A stretch of DNA of 64,000 nucleotides, taken from Zopfochytrium polystomum. Lineage: Eukaryota > Chytridiomycota > Chytridiomycetes > Chytridiales > Chytridiaceae. The translations under genes and the position numbers were made by a program. Shown piece by piece: positions 47,254 through 59,910 of the stretch (positions within the stretch are counted from its first letter, which is position 1; every line of letters begins with the position of its first letter). A model generated the notes under the pieces. It had not been told where the DNA came from, searched no databases, and was given only the letters and a program-made list of their open reading frames with translations. The stretch is taken from positions 372,001 to 436,000 of the forward strand of contig JAIVFJ010000002.1 of NCBI GenBank assembly GCA_025765615.1, read 5' to 3'.

Positions 47254-50154
47254 TCAGTGCAGGGCCGCCGGAAGGCCCGCTGCTGTCAGCTTCAGTATCT
47301 CCTCGACATTCTTACCGACATTCTTCAAGTCTTTCGCCGCCGACTGCCAATGTTCTCCATGATGTGGTTCCGCCGAAACACAACGGCTGACAACGTCCTC
47401 CTGCTGCGCTTCATTTCCGTTCATCATTTCAAACTTCAGCAGCCACGCCCAACCATCTCCCAAGTCGGGATTCACCTTCGTGGCCCTATTGAACCAATTC
47501 CTCGCTTTGTCCGTCTTTCTCTCGGCCTGAAACAGCCGGGCAACGGTGATGAGAACCAGAGGATCGTTCTCGCACTTTTTCAAGGCGTCCATAGAGCGAG
47601 ACTTTCGTAGGGGCCGGGACTCATTCAAAATTGCTTCGGACCATATGGCGCCGGAGGTGGGGCATTCCTGCAACGCCTTGGCAATGAGTGCCTTCGCAAC
47701 AGCCGCATTGCCAGCTCTTGACTCCACCCGAATTGCCTCCACCCAGAGGTCCGGGTCTTTCGGATTCAGCATTCGAGCCTTCTCAAGCAAAGCTCTCGCT
47801 TTTGTGAGCTGTCCACTCTTCTCCTCTAATCGCGACGATAGGATCCAAAGAGTTATGGATTTCGGGACAGCTTTGACACCTTTTGCGTAGGCTTCTCGCG
47901 CAGCCTGAACGTTTTGTTGGTCTTCTTCGATCTGTCCCCTTATCATGTGAAGCTTGGCAAAAGTCGGGAACTTGGGTATCGCTTTCTCGAGAAGTGCCCG
48001 AGCATCGTCCAGTCGTCCAAGTTGTCGTTCCAGCATAACTGATTTCATCCAGACGCGCTCGGTATCCGCTTTCGCCTGCGCGCTCTGCAAAAGAAGTTGC
48101 GCACGTGCGTACTCGCCTGTTTCAACCTCCAGCTTGATAGCGGCAAGCCAGATTTGCTCAGAGTTGGGGTTCGCTTGGAACGCGCTCGCGAGAATGGCTT
48201 TCGCTCCTGAAACGTCGCCAGATAACCACTTCTCCTTAGCACCCATGAGCCACAATACTTCCGCCTGCGGGCAGTACCGCACTGCCCGTTGAAGAACATC
48301 CTCCAGAGACTCTCGTGTGCCGTGGCTTTTCTCCAAAAACGCAGCTCTCCGCCAGATTGATTTCTTTTCGGGAAAAACTTGCAGAGCGTAAGCATAAATG
48401 GCGCGGGCTGTCGCAATTGCCCCATTGGCTATGCAGCTTTCCGCATCCTGCATCCACGTCGCTTTTCGATCCTCTTCGTCCACGTCAATGGAAAGAGTTG
48501 CTTTGATGATTGCTTGGGCCGTGCCGACAAAACCGTCTTTCTCACAAGTTTCGGCCTCTTTTATCCATTGATCACGGGTCAGCGTGGAGCCCTTTTGTGC
48601 CAAAGTCGAAACTGCACGAGGAATAATAGTATCAACCATACTCTGGTTGCCCTGCTGTTCTTCCAGCTTGGCAGCTGCCAGCCAGACTTCGTGGGATGTT
48701 GGGATGGACAAACGGGCACGATTAATAACCTTCTTCGCGTTGTCGTACGATTCCAGGCGCGCCAAGGCAAGCCAGAGCTCGACCGATAGTGGTACGCACT
48801 CCACAGCCCGAGAAAGAAGAATGCGAGCGTCCTCCGGGTCCTCTTCCAGTGACACGGCAGCTTTCCATACTTTCACGGAATTCGGAATGAACTCCAGAGC
48901 TCTCCTCAGAACCCGCTTCTTGCTTTTAGTATCTGTTTCAAGCGTTACTGCGCGAAGCCAGATTTTCACAGACTGCGGGCAGTGTCGGACAGCGTTGGCC
49001 AGAATGATTTTAGCGTTGTCGACAGTGTTGAGGCGAGCTGCCTCCAGCCAAACATCTTCGCTCTTTGGGCATTCCTCGCAGCCCTTTGCAATAAGCTCGC
49101 GCGCTGGAACAATCTTTTGGGCAACCTCCTCCAATCGAGCCGCCGCAATCCAGCCTGGAGCGTGCTTTGGGTTCGTGGTAATGACTGATCGCAAAAGCTG
49201 CCTCGCTCTTTTGATATCGCTGATTTCGGCATCGGTTTTGTTGACGATGCTATTCAAGTCCGTCAAGTATCCTTTTGGATCGATGGTAGTTTGTCCCGAA
49301 ACGGAGTCTGAAATCTGATCCAGCTTCAGCCCAAGAACCTTATCACGCGCTTGTCCAAACTGCACAAAGTCTGTTAGACTGCCGTCTGCAGGAGTCGCTA
49401 TTCCTCCCGTAAGCTGCAGCCGAGGGTCTATAGAAGAAGCAAGCCCGGATCTTGCTGCATCGCCAGAAAACCCCGCTCCAAGGCCAAGGCTCGAGCTGGC
49501 CCCCAGCAAAACAGCATCATTGACAGGAGCATACGCATAGCGGCCTGTGTAGTCTTTCTTTTTCGAACCCGGTCGGCGAACCATGTCGCCAACCTCTGGC
49601 AAGGCTGCCCACTCGTCCTCCGTCACCGCAGCCAGCCCGCGTTTCAGATCGGCAAACTGCTGCTGAATCTTCGGACGCTCGCGCCGATATCGCTCAAGCT
49701 CTTCTCGCTCCCTGGCTTCGCGCCGAGCTCGCCTTCGCTCGTCCATTTTCCGATCTACATCTTCGTAAATGCGGTCGGCCTCCTCATCGTCGGCTTCGTA
49801 GGGGGCTGTGTTGAACAGACCCGTCTCGTTGTCGGGATCCTGAAACCGTTCGTCGTCGTCTTCCTCACGGGCGCCACCTCCCGCGGCAGCAGCGGCAGCA
49901 GGAACTGCGGGCGCTCCGGGAACAGCGCCAGGGAAAGCCGCTGGGCCGACTGGTGCCTCCGGAACGGGTTCTCGTGCGGGCCCGATGTCAGATCGGGTGG
50001 TGAATCCAGTTGCGCCTCGGCCAAGACCGGCAATGTAGTTTGGCGGTGGCTTTCGAGAAAGGAAGTCTGGAAGCTAAGAGTTGGTGAGTCTTCACACCAA
50101 TGACGTTAGAATGATCAGGCCGGCGCGGCAAACTCTCACCTTTGCGGCGTACAT
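47254..50154 (-). CDS. PRP6: Pre-mRNA-splicing factor PRP6 (U4/U6.U5 tri-snRNP)
   Basis: Two exons (50154-50140 and 50073-47254) give 944 residues. The N-terminus has the PRP1_N domain (LPDFLSRKPPPNYIAGLGRG, then DPDNETGLFNTAPYEADDEE). The remaining 700 residues are tandem HAT/TPR helical repeats with recurring W..A..LE motifs (WIAAARLEEVAQK, WLEAARLNTVDNAK, WLALARLESYDNAKK). PRP6 bridges U5 and U4/U6 in the tri-snRNP. Its length and order match the family. The tiny 5-codon first exon is supported by GTGAGA and CTCTTAG splice sites. Confidence 0.95.
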
Positions 50155-50682
50155 TGTCGCTGTTACGCAGTTGCTTTCAATTTGACAAGGAGCAAACAGT
50201 TTTTTGGGGTCTTCCAGGAGGAAAACTTGGTTCCGCAGCATGGACTTGCCAAAGCAATAAAAATGGACGCTAAACTATCTTCAGCCAAGAATGGAGCAGC
50301 TTCATTAAGCCGGCATTACATCTGCGTGCTTGCTGACCCCTCGGGACTGCGCCACATAAATTCATGATTGTCAAGCGTCAGCCTTTCAGGGACGCCTGAT
50401 ACACAATTTGATCACCAAGCGTCCATTAACCGGGGACGCCACTCACTACTCATTCATCATACCCGGCCCCAAGGAACTGCCCTTTAACTGGCCGTCCGCT
50501 TCAAGGTCGCGAACGGTGAACGCCAGGTGGAAAGGTGAAAACTAGCGGCAAGTGGCGGCGAAGGCGTCGCCAAACGAACAGGCAGGGCGGTACGTCGACA
50601 ATCACTGCATTTGATTGAAAAAATCTGTTTGCTGTCCACACGCTCTCTTGTTTCAAGCTAAACAACAAATGAAATAAGCTGT
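50155..50682. other. Intergenic region between topoisomerase II and PRP6
   Basis: About 530 bases upstream of PRP6 and downstream of the topoisomerase II stop. No coding or RNA feature recognised; contains the PRP6 promoter by position. Confidence 0.4.
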
Positions 50683-53600
50683 CTAGTCATCGTTCTCGAA
50701 GTCTTCAAAGTCCTCCGAGTCACTGCGGCGCAATTGCTTTCCGGTACGTTTTCTGGTAGGGCCAGCATCCGAGTCCTCGTCGGAAACATCATCATCAACG
50801 ATGTATGAAACAGGCTTTCTAGCAGCCGCTCTTGCCGGGCGACTACCTCTACCTTGAGGAGCGACAGCCACTGAAGCTGAAGAGTGCTTGCTTGCTTGTT
50901 TTGTTTCGTTCTCCGACGAAACACTTTCGTCGTCCGTCTCTGATTCAATCGCTCGACGTGCCCGTTTTTGTGGAGAGTTTCCCGCAGGAGGCTTCGGCTT
51001 GGCTGCCATTGATAATGCGGCTGCCCTGCCCAGAGTTTTCTCCGCTGTCTCTTTCGACTTTTGAAGCGGTTCATCATCCGATAGGATTTCTATGGGGGCA
51101 GTTGCTGTTGAAGTTTGTGCCGACGCCTTTGGGAAAAATTCTGTTATCGGCTTGCCAGCTAGAACAGCTTTCTTTTGACCGAGAGCACGTTTCTTCGGGG
51201 GTGGAGCAGCAGCTGGCATATCCTGCGAGAAGAATGAGGCGCGATAGTTTCTCGGAATCCAAACCTTGTCCCCAAAGCTTGGTGATGATGCCAACTTCTT
51301 TCGAGGTGGACTTTCGTCAAACCCGAAGTCGTCGTGTTGTCGGTTATCTTCAGGGTCACTCTATTCAACGTGTCAAGGGCGTTTTTCGATGCAACCAACG
51401 GAAAAAAGTGACTCACATCGAGGGATTTAGTGACCTTTAATAGCGATGACTGTTTTGCAGTCTATGTGCGAGTAGTCGAGTTTAGGCTCCGCAACATCGG
51501 CTGCGTAACACTTACGTCAGACTTAGGAGCAATGACAGCTTTGCCCGACGAACTCGATAGTTCCATCTTGTCTTCCATTTTCGGATAAAGGTCAATTGCG
51601 GCGTTTCCTTTTGAATCAACAGTCGGCAGCGCACTCGAGGTTGGCTCTGTCACTAGCTTGATCGTCGCCGGAGCTTGAGCTTTTGATTTGGGTGCGACTG
51701 CGCAGGTTACGATTTGTTAACAGTGCATTTGCACAAAGAAAGGCCAAACGAACCTTTCTTCTTCGACAGTGGCTCATTATTAGGACCGTCATAGTCCATA
51801 ATAGCGTCTGAGTCATCATCGCTGGCGTTCGCCTTCTTCTTGGTTGCCGGTTTCCTGGCTTTGGGCGGGACTGCTTTTCTACCCCGTGGCTTTGCTGGTG
51901 ACTTGCTTCGTTTTACGTCATTCACTTCTTGCTCCCCCAGGCCTCTTTCAAAAGCCTTTCCAATTTGCAATTTGCAGGTATCATTAAGGGGATTCTCGAA
52001 ATATGACACCCTACCTCCCACTGAGCGAGAAACGCATTCAGGTCTGTGCGCCAAAGTGATTTTGGCGTTTGGTCTGTCAGCCAAGAGATTTCACTTTGTT
52101 TGTCCTCGCGTTCTTGTTTTAATTGGTTGACCTGTTGAAATTAATTGAGTGGATGACACGACGGAAGCGCAATGTTACCTTTTCCATTGTCAAACTCCAT
52201 ATCGGCATGCTCAGAAGATAGTCGTATCCACCAGACGTTTCTGGCTTCAATTTGCCCTTGGTGAGTGAATCGTTGTCATCGTTTTCCTCTCTTTCCTCCT
52301 CAGCATCTGGAGTTGTCCCAGCACGTTTTCCTTTCGAGGCCGTCTTTGGCATTGGAGCGTAACCTCGGTCTTGCAGCTCTTGCAAAAGCTCCACTTTCTT
52401 CCTATTCTGAACTCGTAGTTTCCCTTCGATGATTTCCAAAATGAAACGGACTCGGTTGTCAAGGCGGGTCCACTCGTGGGTCAGGCGCGCCAACATGGCC
52501 TCCTGCAAAAGAATGTGTCAGCCATCTTGATTTGTGAGGAATCGAATCTGAACCTTTCGCATCATGTAGTACTTCAATCGCAGTCGGTAAAAGTCTTTCA
52601 GCAGGTCCTCCGGAGCTTCGTATTTGCAAACTCGACCTTCTTCATCAAAACTGACGAGATTTGAAGTGTTGAGCAAAGTAATCAGCTTGAATTTTTTCTC
52701 TAAACCCTCTTCTTCGGCCAGTTTCATGTTCTCTTCGGTGAGGGTGATAATGAAGTCAACGTGTGAATCGCTGTGATACTCTTTAAAGTCCTACAAACAC
52801 AAATTGGACGGTTAGACGCAGTCATTTTGGTTCAAGAGAGGCCAGCAAACCTTGATCCAAGCAGGCTGCTTCTTGTCTTCGTCGCTCGTCATCCAGCCTT
52901 CAAGCATCTCCTTGTAAGACTGTGTCCAAACTTTAATTGGCAATTCCGTAATTTGCACTTGCGTGTCAGAAATTTTGTTAATGACACCGCAGACGCGAAA
53001 TTGATCCTTTTTCTCGGAAGGTGTGATTGTTCCTTGAAATCCCCGATACCATGGCATCATGGGGACCAATGGCTCATCATCCATTAGCCGCAGCAGGTTC
53101 TGTACAATATCAAGAGGGCTGGGGAAGAAACCAGACAGAATGGAGATTAGTTCTACTTCTACTAAATTGTTGACGGCCATACTTGTAATTGGGTATCGAT
53201 GTTGACCAGCCTGTTCCAATTCCATCGGCACCATTACAAAGTATCATCGGAATGATTGGAATATACCTTTACGCATGTTAGGCTCCGCCATTTATAGATT
53301 CTACGTACCATTTAGGTTCGATATCTTGACCATCATCATTTAGATACTGCAACAGTGCGTCATCTTCGGGGTGATATATTGTGCGAGCCAGAGGATTCAA
53401 CATGGTGAAGATATAACGCGGGCTGGCAGCGTCTTTCCCTCCCTTGATCATGCCATTGGTTAGTTTGGTATCAACAGAAAGTTGAGGACTTGCCTGCAAA
53501 CGAGTTCCAAACTGGCCACAAGGCTCCAAAAGATTTACATTGTTGGAACCCACAAAGTTTTGGGCCATTCCAACAACAGTTGAGAACAAGCTTGCTTCAC

Positions 53601-56600
53601 CGTGATGGTATGCTGAGTGCTCTGACACATAGCCCGCCAGCTGAGTGACCTGCCAAAAATAGTCAGGAGTAAAGTTGGCTGATTTGTTCCACCTTGATTT
53701 CGGATTTCAAGTTTCGCTTAAAGCAACAAAAAAGGATTTTCCGATGTCCCGGCTTCAAACCATCCACTGCAGAAGGAATAGACCTTAGATTGTCCGCTTG
53801 GGAAAATAGAATAAGCTCTTTGTTCACAAAATCTGAAATCTGGATCTCAGAGACGCTGTGATCCATGAATGTGCCAAACTTGAAAAATAATTCCTTGGGT
53901 CAACGGTTTCCAATATGGAGAACTGGACACCAACCTCGAGCTGTCTTAGCCACTCTTTTCTTTCGTCCGCTTTCTTCTTGTTAAAGGCCATATCAAGAAG
54001 CTTCCTGTCCTCATCCTCAAGTGCTTTGAAACGTTTTCGATGGAGCTCCATATTGGAGAAATAGGCCTTCGCATCTGCCGATGTGGAAGTTCCCAGACCC
54101 TAACAACAGCTTTAATGCTCTGAGAGTTCCAATGATGATCACCTTATAGTACTTAAAGTTCCAACCCTTGCCATCATTATTCTGGCGCTTCCACTCTTCA
54201 TACTCGGGAATAGTGAAGAAATTAATGGGCTGCTGTCGGGAAGACTTATTCTTCGGTGTGACCTTGAAGTGACACAAGAAATTAGCCAGAAAATGAGGAA
54301 AGAGTTTTAAGGGATAACGCACCCTAACAATAGGAGTAATGAATTCCAGGAGGAATCCAGGGATTTTTAGCAGACTGGGCCAGAACTGGTCGAGGAAGTT
54401 TATAATTAGTCCCTTTATATGAGATCCATCGTGATCCTGTGCCATGTTTGAGTTAGTTTTGAAAAGTTGTGGGACGCCCAATTGTTCACCTGATCAGTCA
54501 TGATCATAATGTGGCCATACCGAAGGTCCTTAGTGGATGTGTAGGTTTTGCCTTGCTGCAAGGCCAATAATACGTTTTAACGCTGTGATTTCGGCATTTG
54601 CTGCGACTTGAGAGCTGCTTGCTTCGCGGACGTTGAGCAGCTTTCCACGGAGAGGAAAAACACCATAGTAATTCCGTCCAACCACAGCTAATCCTGACAC
54701 TGCAAGTGACTTTGCTGAATCCCCCTCAGTAAGAATAAGTGTGCACTCAGGACCATGGCGTGTTCCAGCGTTATTGGCATCATCAAGCTTTGATATTCCA
54801 GAGATCCGTGAAGATCTTGTGCCATCAGTCTTCTTCAATGCCTGATCCGACTTGAACTTCGCAAGAGCAAGAACATTTTCTAGCACTCCCGACTTCGCAA
54901 CTGCCATTGCACAGTTTGTTATTTCAGACTTAGGTAACTCTTTAACTGACCTTTCTTGATAAATTCCTCGGATATAGTACACTTTGAGCCTAACTTGGCA
55001 GCCTTAAGTGTCATATTCTCCTTTGTTTGTGAGTCGAAGGTTGGATTTTCAATCAGGCAGTTCACAAATACAGATAGTTGACTCTTGACAGCTGCTGGTT
55101 TAAGAGTGGTGGCCTTTTTGTCCTTCTTCTTGGCTATTTCTGTGAGACCGGCAACAAGCGGGTCAACAACAGATGCCACATGTGTTCCTCCTTTGGATGT
55201 GCAAATAGAGTTTACAAAGGAGATTTGGTGAAATACACCATCAGCACTGCCCGTTACGGCAATTTCCCATCGTTCATTGACACGCTCATATACTACAGCC
55301 AGTTTTGGCGGTGGTGGGACATCGGGGTCAGCAGAAGCAGGTTCAGTCAGACTGAACATATCAATATACTCCTTAAATGACTTGATTTTGATTCTGGTGT
55401 CATTTAGATAGACTTTGACTCCAGGTACACAGCCAGCAAGGTCATATGCTCTCTTCTGAATAAGGGCAACTATATCATTGTCCAGGTGTGTCATGCCAAA
55501 TTTCGCGAAGTCTGGCTTGAAAGTGATTCGAGTGAAGTCCTCTGCTCTGGCAACATTGGTGATTTTTGGTGGATTTGTCTTGCTCATATTGTTCTCAAAA
55601 ATCTGCACTGTACATTAAGTGGCACTGATGTTAATGGTACCATGTTTGCAAATACCTGTTTATACTTCAGACCTTTTCTTGCATCGCCAGTCTCCACAAT
55701 GAACTCTGTGCTGAAAATGTTGCAGAGTTTTGCTCCATATCCGTTCCTTCCACCGGTAACTTTCCTCTCAGAGTCATCATAGTTGGATGATGTGAGAAGA
55801 TTTCCAAATATCAACTCAGGGACTTGCATATTCTCCTTAGCATGCAGTTCTATGGGAATGCCACGGCCATTGTTGTGAACCGAAATAACACCTTTCTCCT
55901 GGTCGACCCATACTTTGATTGTGTCCATTGTCGGATCTCGAACCTTGTTGTCAGCAGCTGAAAACACTGTTAGGCCGTGCTGCAACCTCTTGCTCTCACG
56001 AAAGAATAAAAAGCCCACCATTGACGAGAATCTCGTCGAAAATTTTGTAAAGGCCAGGAACCCACGTTATGTTTCGATAGGTCATTGTACTTCCGCCGTC
56101 GTACACCCACATAGGTGCAGTCTGCGACTCCACAGATCCAATGTAGGTGTCCGGACGAAGGAGAATATGCTCCAGTTGTGTCTTCTTCTGATAGATCTAT
56201 GGCCAAAAAGAGCGAAGTTAGATAATCCCACGCGGCAAAATTCTCACCTCCTCCACAGATTTGCCTTCGCCTCGAATTTTTGAAGCACCCACAGGTCGGA
56301 GAGGTGACCGCTCGGTCGAGCTTTTTGAGGAGCTTCTCCGGCGTGACGGCTTTTTCGCGTTTGCGTCGCTGTCGTTGGCGCCATCGTTATCCAAGTCCGA
56401 GATATGCTTGGCTGAGTCTTTGTTCTGGTTATCAGTGTGAATGAAGACGTCAGCGGGCGCTCAACAAGATTTGCATGCCAGTCGTCGCAGTCACCTTTGC
56501 CGTGGCCCTTTTTGTCCCCGCGCCTGTGGCCTTTGGCTTCGCCGCGGCCTTGTCGGCGCCCGCTTTCCGCGCCGCTGGGGCCTTCGGCTTTCTCACGGTC

Positions 56601-56809
56601 GCATCTTCGCCCGATCCGTTCTCGTCGTCGCGGTTGACGTCGTTATCACTCTTCTTCTTGCTGACTTTTCTGCTACTGGCCGTCTTTGGACGCGATGTCG
56701 CAGCCGTCTTCTTTGCTGGTTTTCGAGCGGTCGGCTCATAGTCACTTCCGTCGTTGCCGTCGTCAACGCCGTTATCGTCCAGCATATCGAAGTCCGAGTC
56801 GTCTGACAT
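50683..56809 (-). CDS. TOP2: DNA topoisomerase II
   Basis: A long minus-strand gene with many introns. An acidic/Lys-rich N-terminal tail leads to the GHKL ATPase (LRPDTYIGSVE, VHNNGRGIPIELH, GGRNGYGAKLCNIFS). The TOPRIM domain has LTEGDSAKSLAVSGL and GVFPLRGKLLNVREAS, with HDGSHIKGLIINF downstream. The breakage-reunion domain has YHHGEASLFSTVVGMAQNF and the active-site Tyr in SPRYIFTMLNPLAR (Tyr codon 53415-53413). The C-terminal tail is Lys/Ser/Asp-rich, typical of nuclear localisation and regulatory tails, ending FEDFENDD. It relaxes and decatenates DNA in an ATP-dependent double-strand passage. The start at 56809 opens with an acidic MSDDSDFDML. Confidence 0.95.
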
Positions 56810-56932
56810 GTCGGGAGGTTCTTTCTGTGTTTGCGAACACTGTCTTGTTTATTCGGCCCAAAAAGTTCGGAGAGCCTTCATTCGCATCCCCTCCAACTCT
56901 TGCCGCTGTCGCCCTCCATTCCGGCTTTCGCC

Positions 56933-57557
56933 TCACCCCGTTGCCTGCACCTTCACCTGGCCACTTTCCCCCAAACGCCGTCCTTCCCCCACGTCCTCTC
57001 CAACTCTCTTCCGCCGAACACGAACACCTACCCCCAGTCGGTCGTGCCTAATTTTGGCAAACACAGGAAGCGTTCGGCCCGACTCGTCCTTTCCCAGGCC
57101 ACGACCGTGCGACCAGCCAGCTCGAACAAGCAGCCTGTAGCCTGGGTCCTTCTCAGACATCGAGTAGACGATGGGTGGATCCTTGGGAGCAGCATGGCTT
57201 CGCTCCAGCATGTGCATCATATGGCTCATTGAAGACCGGTGTCGGTCTTCCTCTGCCGAAGATGACGGAACGAGCGCACCACAATCGCACAATTTGCCAG
57301 AGGGCTGATCAGTGTGTGGAGGAAAGTGACGATGATGGTGAGGGTATTTTTGTTGTTGGCGATGGCATTTGGTCTACGTGGGCTGCTGGCGTGCAGATCG
57401 TGAAAACTCCTGATCGTTTGGATATCCTCTTCAATCGGCGCGGGAGATGGATTTGTGGCAAACGCTGAGTGGGCAACTGGAGAATATTTGAGTAGAGCTC
57501 CGCGGACGACTTGGGCACAGCCTGTGCGGAGGGCGATCGCGGGACTGCGGCTGACAT
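56933..57557 (-). CDS. G-patch domain protein
   Basis: Two exons joined through an intron of about 65 bases (donor GTAGAC near 57375, acceptor GATCAG near 57305). The second exon has a small Cys/His motif (LCDCGALV ... HRSSMSHMMHM), then a G-patch: GYRLLVRAGWSHGRGLGKDE, GRTLPVFAKI, HDRLGVG, followed by a basic tail. The arrangement resembles GPANK1-like G-patch proteins. G-patches bind RNA helicases of the DEAH class, so a role in splicing or ribosome assembly is likely but not shown. It sits between the topoisomerase II and CWC27 genes on the same strand. Confidence 0.75.
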
Positions 57558-57714
57558 TGGAACGGTCAGTCTTTTTTACAGAATTTATTTATTTTGTGCC
57601 ACATTCAAACAGCATCATCAGCGTGGTGGTCTTTTCCGCTTGACTTGAGCATCCTCAACAGCTTCACTGCTCACCTTTCCTTCTCGAGGGTCTACGGGAA
57701 CACGTTGTTATACA

Positions 57715-59586
57715 TTAAAAATGATTTCTGGCAGGACACAAACCGAAATATGTGTAGTCATCGACCGTTGGCTCGAATACGTTCGCAGTTTTCTTGAACT
57801 TCAGTGAGTGAGCCATCCACCTAGAGTACACAGTCAGAAAGGACGATCAGGAGAATTGTTCTACCAACCCTTGTTCGTCTTCCTTGGCCAACTCATCATC
57901 GACCCTACGAAGCAAGTCAGCCAAGAGAAAGTGCACAATGTGGACCCCAGCAGCAAAAGCGACGAACCGATGGCAAGACTTGCATTCCTCTATGCCGTGC
58001 AGTTGACAAATCTGTGCAGACTTTTGGAGAGCTACGGGCTCTGCTCTCGAAATCTTCGACTTGAACGACTCAAGCTGCTCCAAAATACCAAGCTCTGAGC
58101 CTTTTGGGCGCTTTCCCATAGTTGCCTTCCCAACATACTGAGCACGAAATGAGTCGACCGAGCTTGCCGCTTTCTTGGAAGACTCCTGTTTCGAAGCCCT
58201 GCGTGAGGCATCCATTTGCCGAATCTCTTTTTGCACTCTTTCAATTTCTGACTGCACCGTGAAACTTTGAAATGTTTAGCAGTAGATTCCAACAGGATTC
58301 GGACTCACCGTGGCTTCGTCTCATTGACTGTTGTTGGTTTCTTCTCGCCTTCTTTGTCGTTATTTGCCAGAGGTTTTGATGGACCGTCGCTCTTATTGTC
58401 TGGAGATGCGGGAGGTTTTGAGGAGGGTAGAGACTTTCTTGGCTTGGCTTCGCCCTCTTTGGCTCGTTTTGCAAGGTCACCGCTCTTTACCGCAAGCTCT
58501 TTGCTCAGTCGCTCATCTTCCAAAACATCATGGCTGCTCTGCATTCGCTTTTTAACCAAAGGTGCGGCAGACATCTCTTCATCATCGAAGGAAAGAAGGT
58601 TGACGTTTCTGGGATACGGCAAAAACTAAGTGATTCAGCACAAGGTAGAATCAGAGTGTGATGAACCCTTTTACCTCTTGGCAGGAACTTTTACAGCTGA
58701 TTTCGCCTTTGCAGCAGCGTTCGCAGCTTCCCTCAACTGAGCCTCCCGTTCCTCACGCGAAATCCTTGGTTCGATGTCGTCAAATGGGGGTGAGAGCACC
58801 TCAATGCGCAGAATTTTCGGGGGATAGAGTGGCCGGTCGTCGTCCCCGGTCTCTACTTCACCAATTTTGAGTAAATTGAAAACGGTATTCCCAACAATCT
58901 GAGGCGCAAAGGCTGTCAGTAAATTTGCATGGCATCAAGACGAATCGATGGCCGAGGCACACTCACTTTTCCAAATATCGTGTTTTTTCCATTAAGTTCC
59001 TCGGTTTTGTCGAGCGTGAAGAAGAATTGGCTTTTGTTGGAATTTCTTCCAGTGTTTGCCATCGCCAGAAGACCACGGTGTGAAAAGCGTAACCGAGAGT
59101 GCAGTTCATCCGCAAACTACGATTGACAGTTAATCCCATCGGTTGCAAGGACAACAGTCTCTTACCGGTCCATTATAGACTGATTCGCCCCCAGTACCTG
59201 TGCCTGAGCAAACACGTAAAGATATAGATACGCGGCAAGAAGCGACAAAAGAATGCACACCAGTTGGGTCACCCCCTTGGACAATAAAATCTTTGACCAC
59301 CCGATGAAATATGGTGTTGTCATAGTATCCTTCCAAGCTGAAACACGTTGAGCATTGCATACGAGCCAGCTCACGCCTTGCCTGAGCTGAACGAAGTTGC
59401 GCACGGCTTTCGGGGCTTCTTTTGGCCACAACTAGAAGTTGGAGTTTTAACGTTTTCATTGCTTTCTTAAAAGCCAGGCGGACAATGCAGATCCTGGGCA
59501 CGCACCTCCACTTCCAGGTCGCCAAGAGTCGTTTTGATCACAACTTTGCCGACAGTAGGCGGTTCCGTCGCGTAGGCGAACGACAT
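57715..59586 (-). CDS. CWC27: Spliceosome-associated cyclophilin CWC27
   Basis: Minus-strand gene with about seven short introns. The cyclophilin domain reads [90 protein letters not shown] and [20 protein letters not shown], then [17 protein letters not shown] charged linker leads to the CWC27 C-terminal helical part ([27 protein letters not shown]) and the end motif [10 protein letters not shown]. In other species CWC27 joins the activated spliceosome with CWC22. The last exon (to 57715) was recovered by joining across an intron near 57840. Confidence 0.9.
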
Positions 59587-59910
59587 TGTTGCGGTTGGCG
59601 TGAAACGGGCGAAACGACCGGCGAAACCGATGGGCGATCGATCGTGCGGAAGACCAAACTTTGTTCCCCGCACTTGTCACACAGTTTGAAGCCACAGCTT
59701 CGGTGGCCCAGGCGTTGATCGCATTGCGGTCTCGGCGTCGCTTTTGAGCCGTATCCTTATCGTTTGCTCATAGTGCTGCTTCACGCAGTAGCCAACAAGT
59801 CTCTTGAGCTCGATGAGAATGAACGGTTGGAAACATGACCAAAGAGGAATGAAACAAAAAAAAAAAAAATAAGAAAAATCGAATCGCACATTCAACCCTC
59901 CTCTATTAAT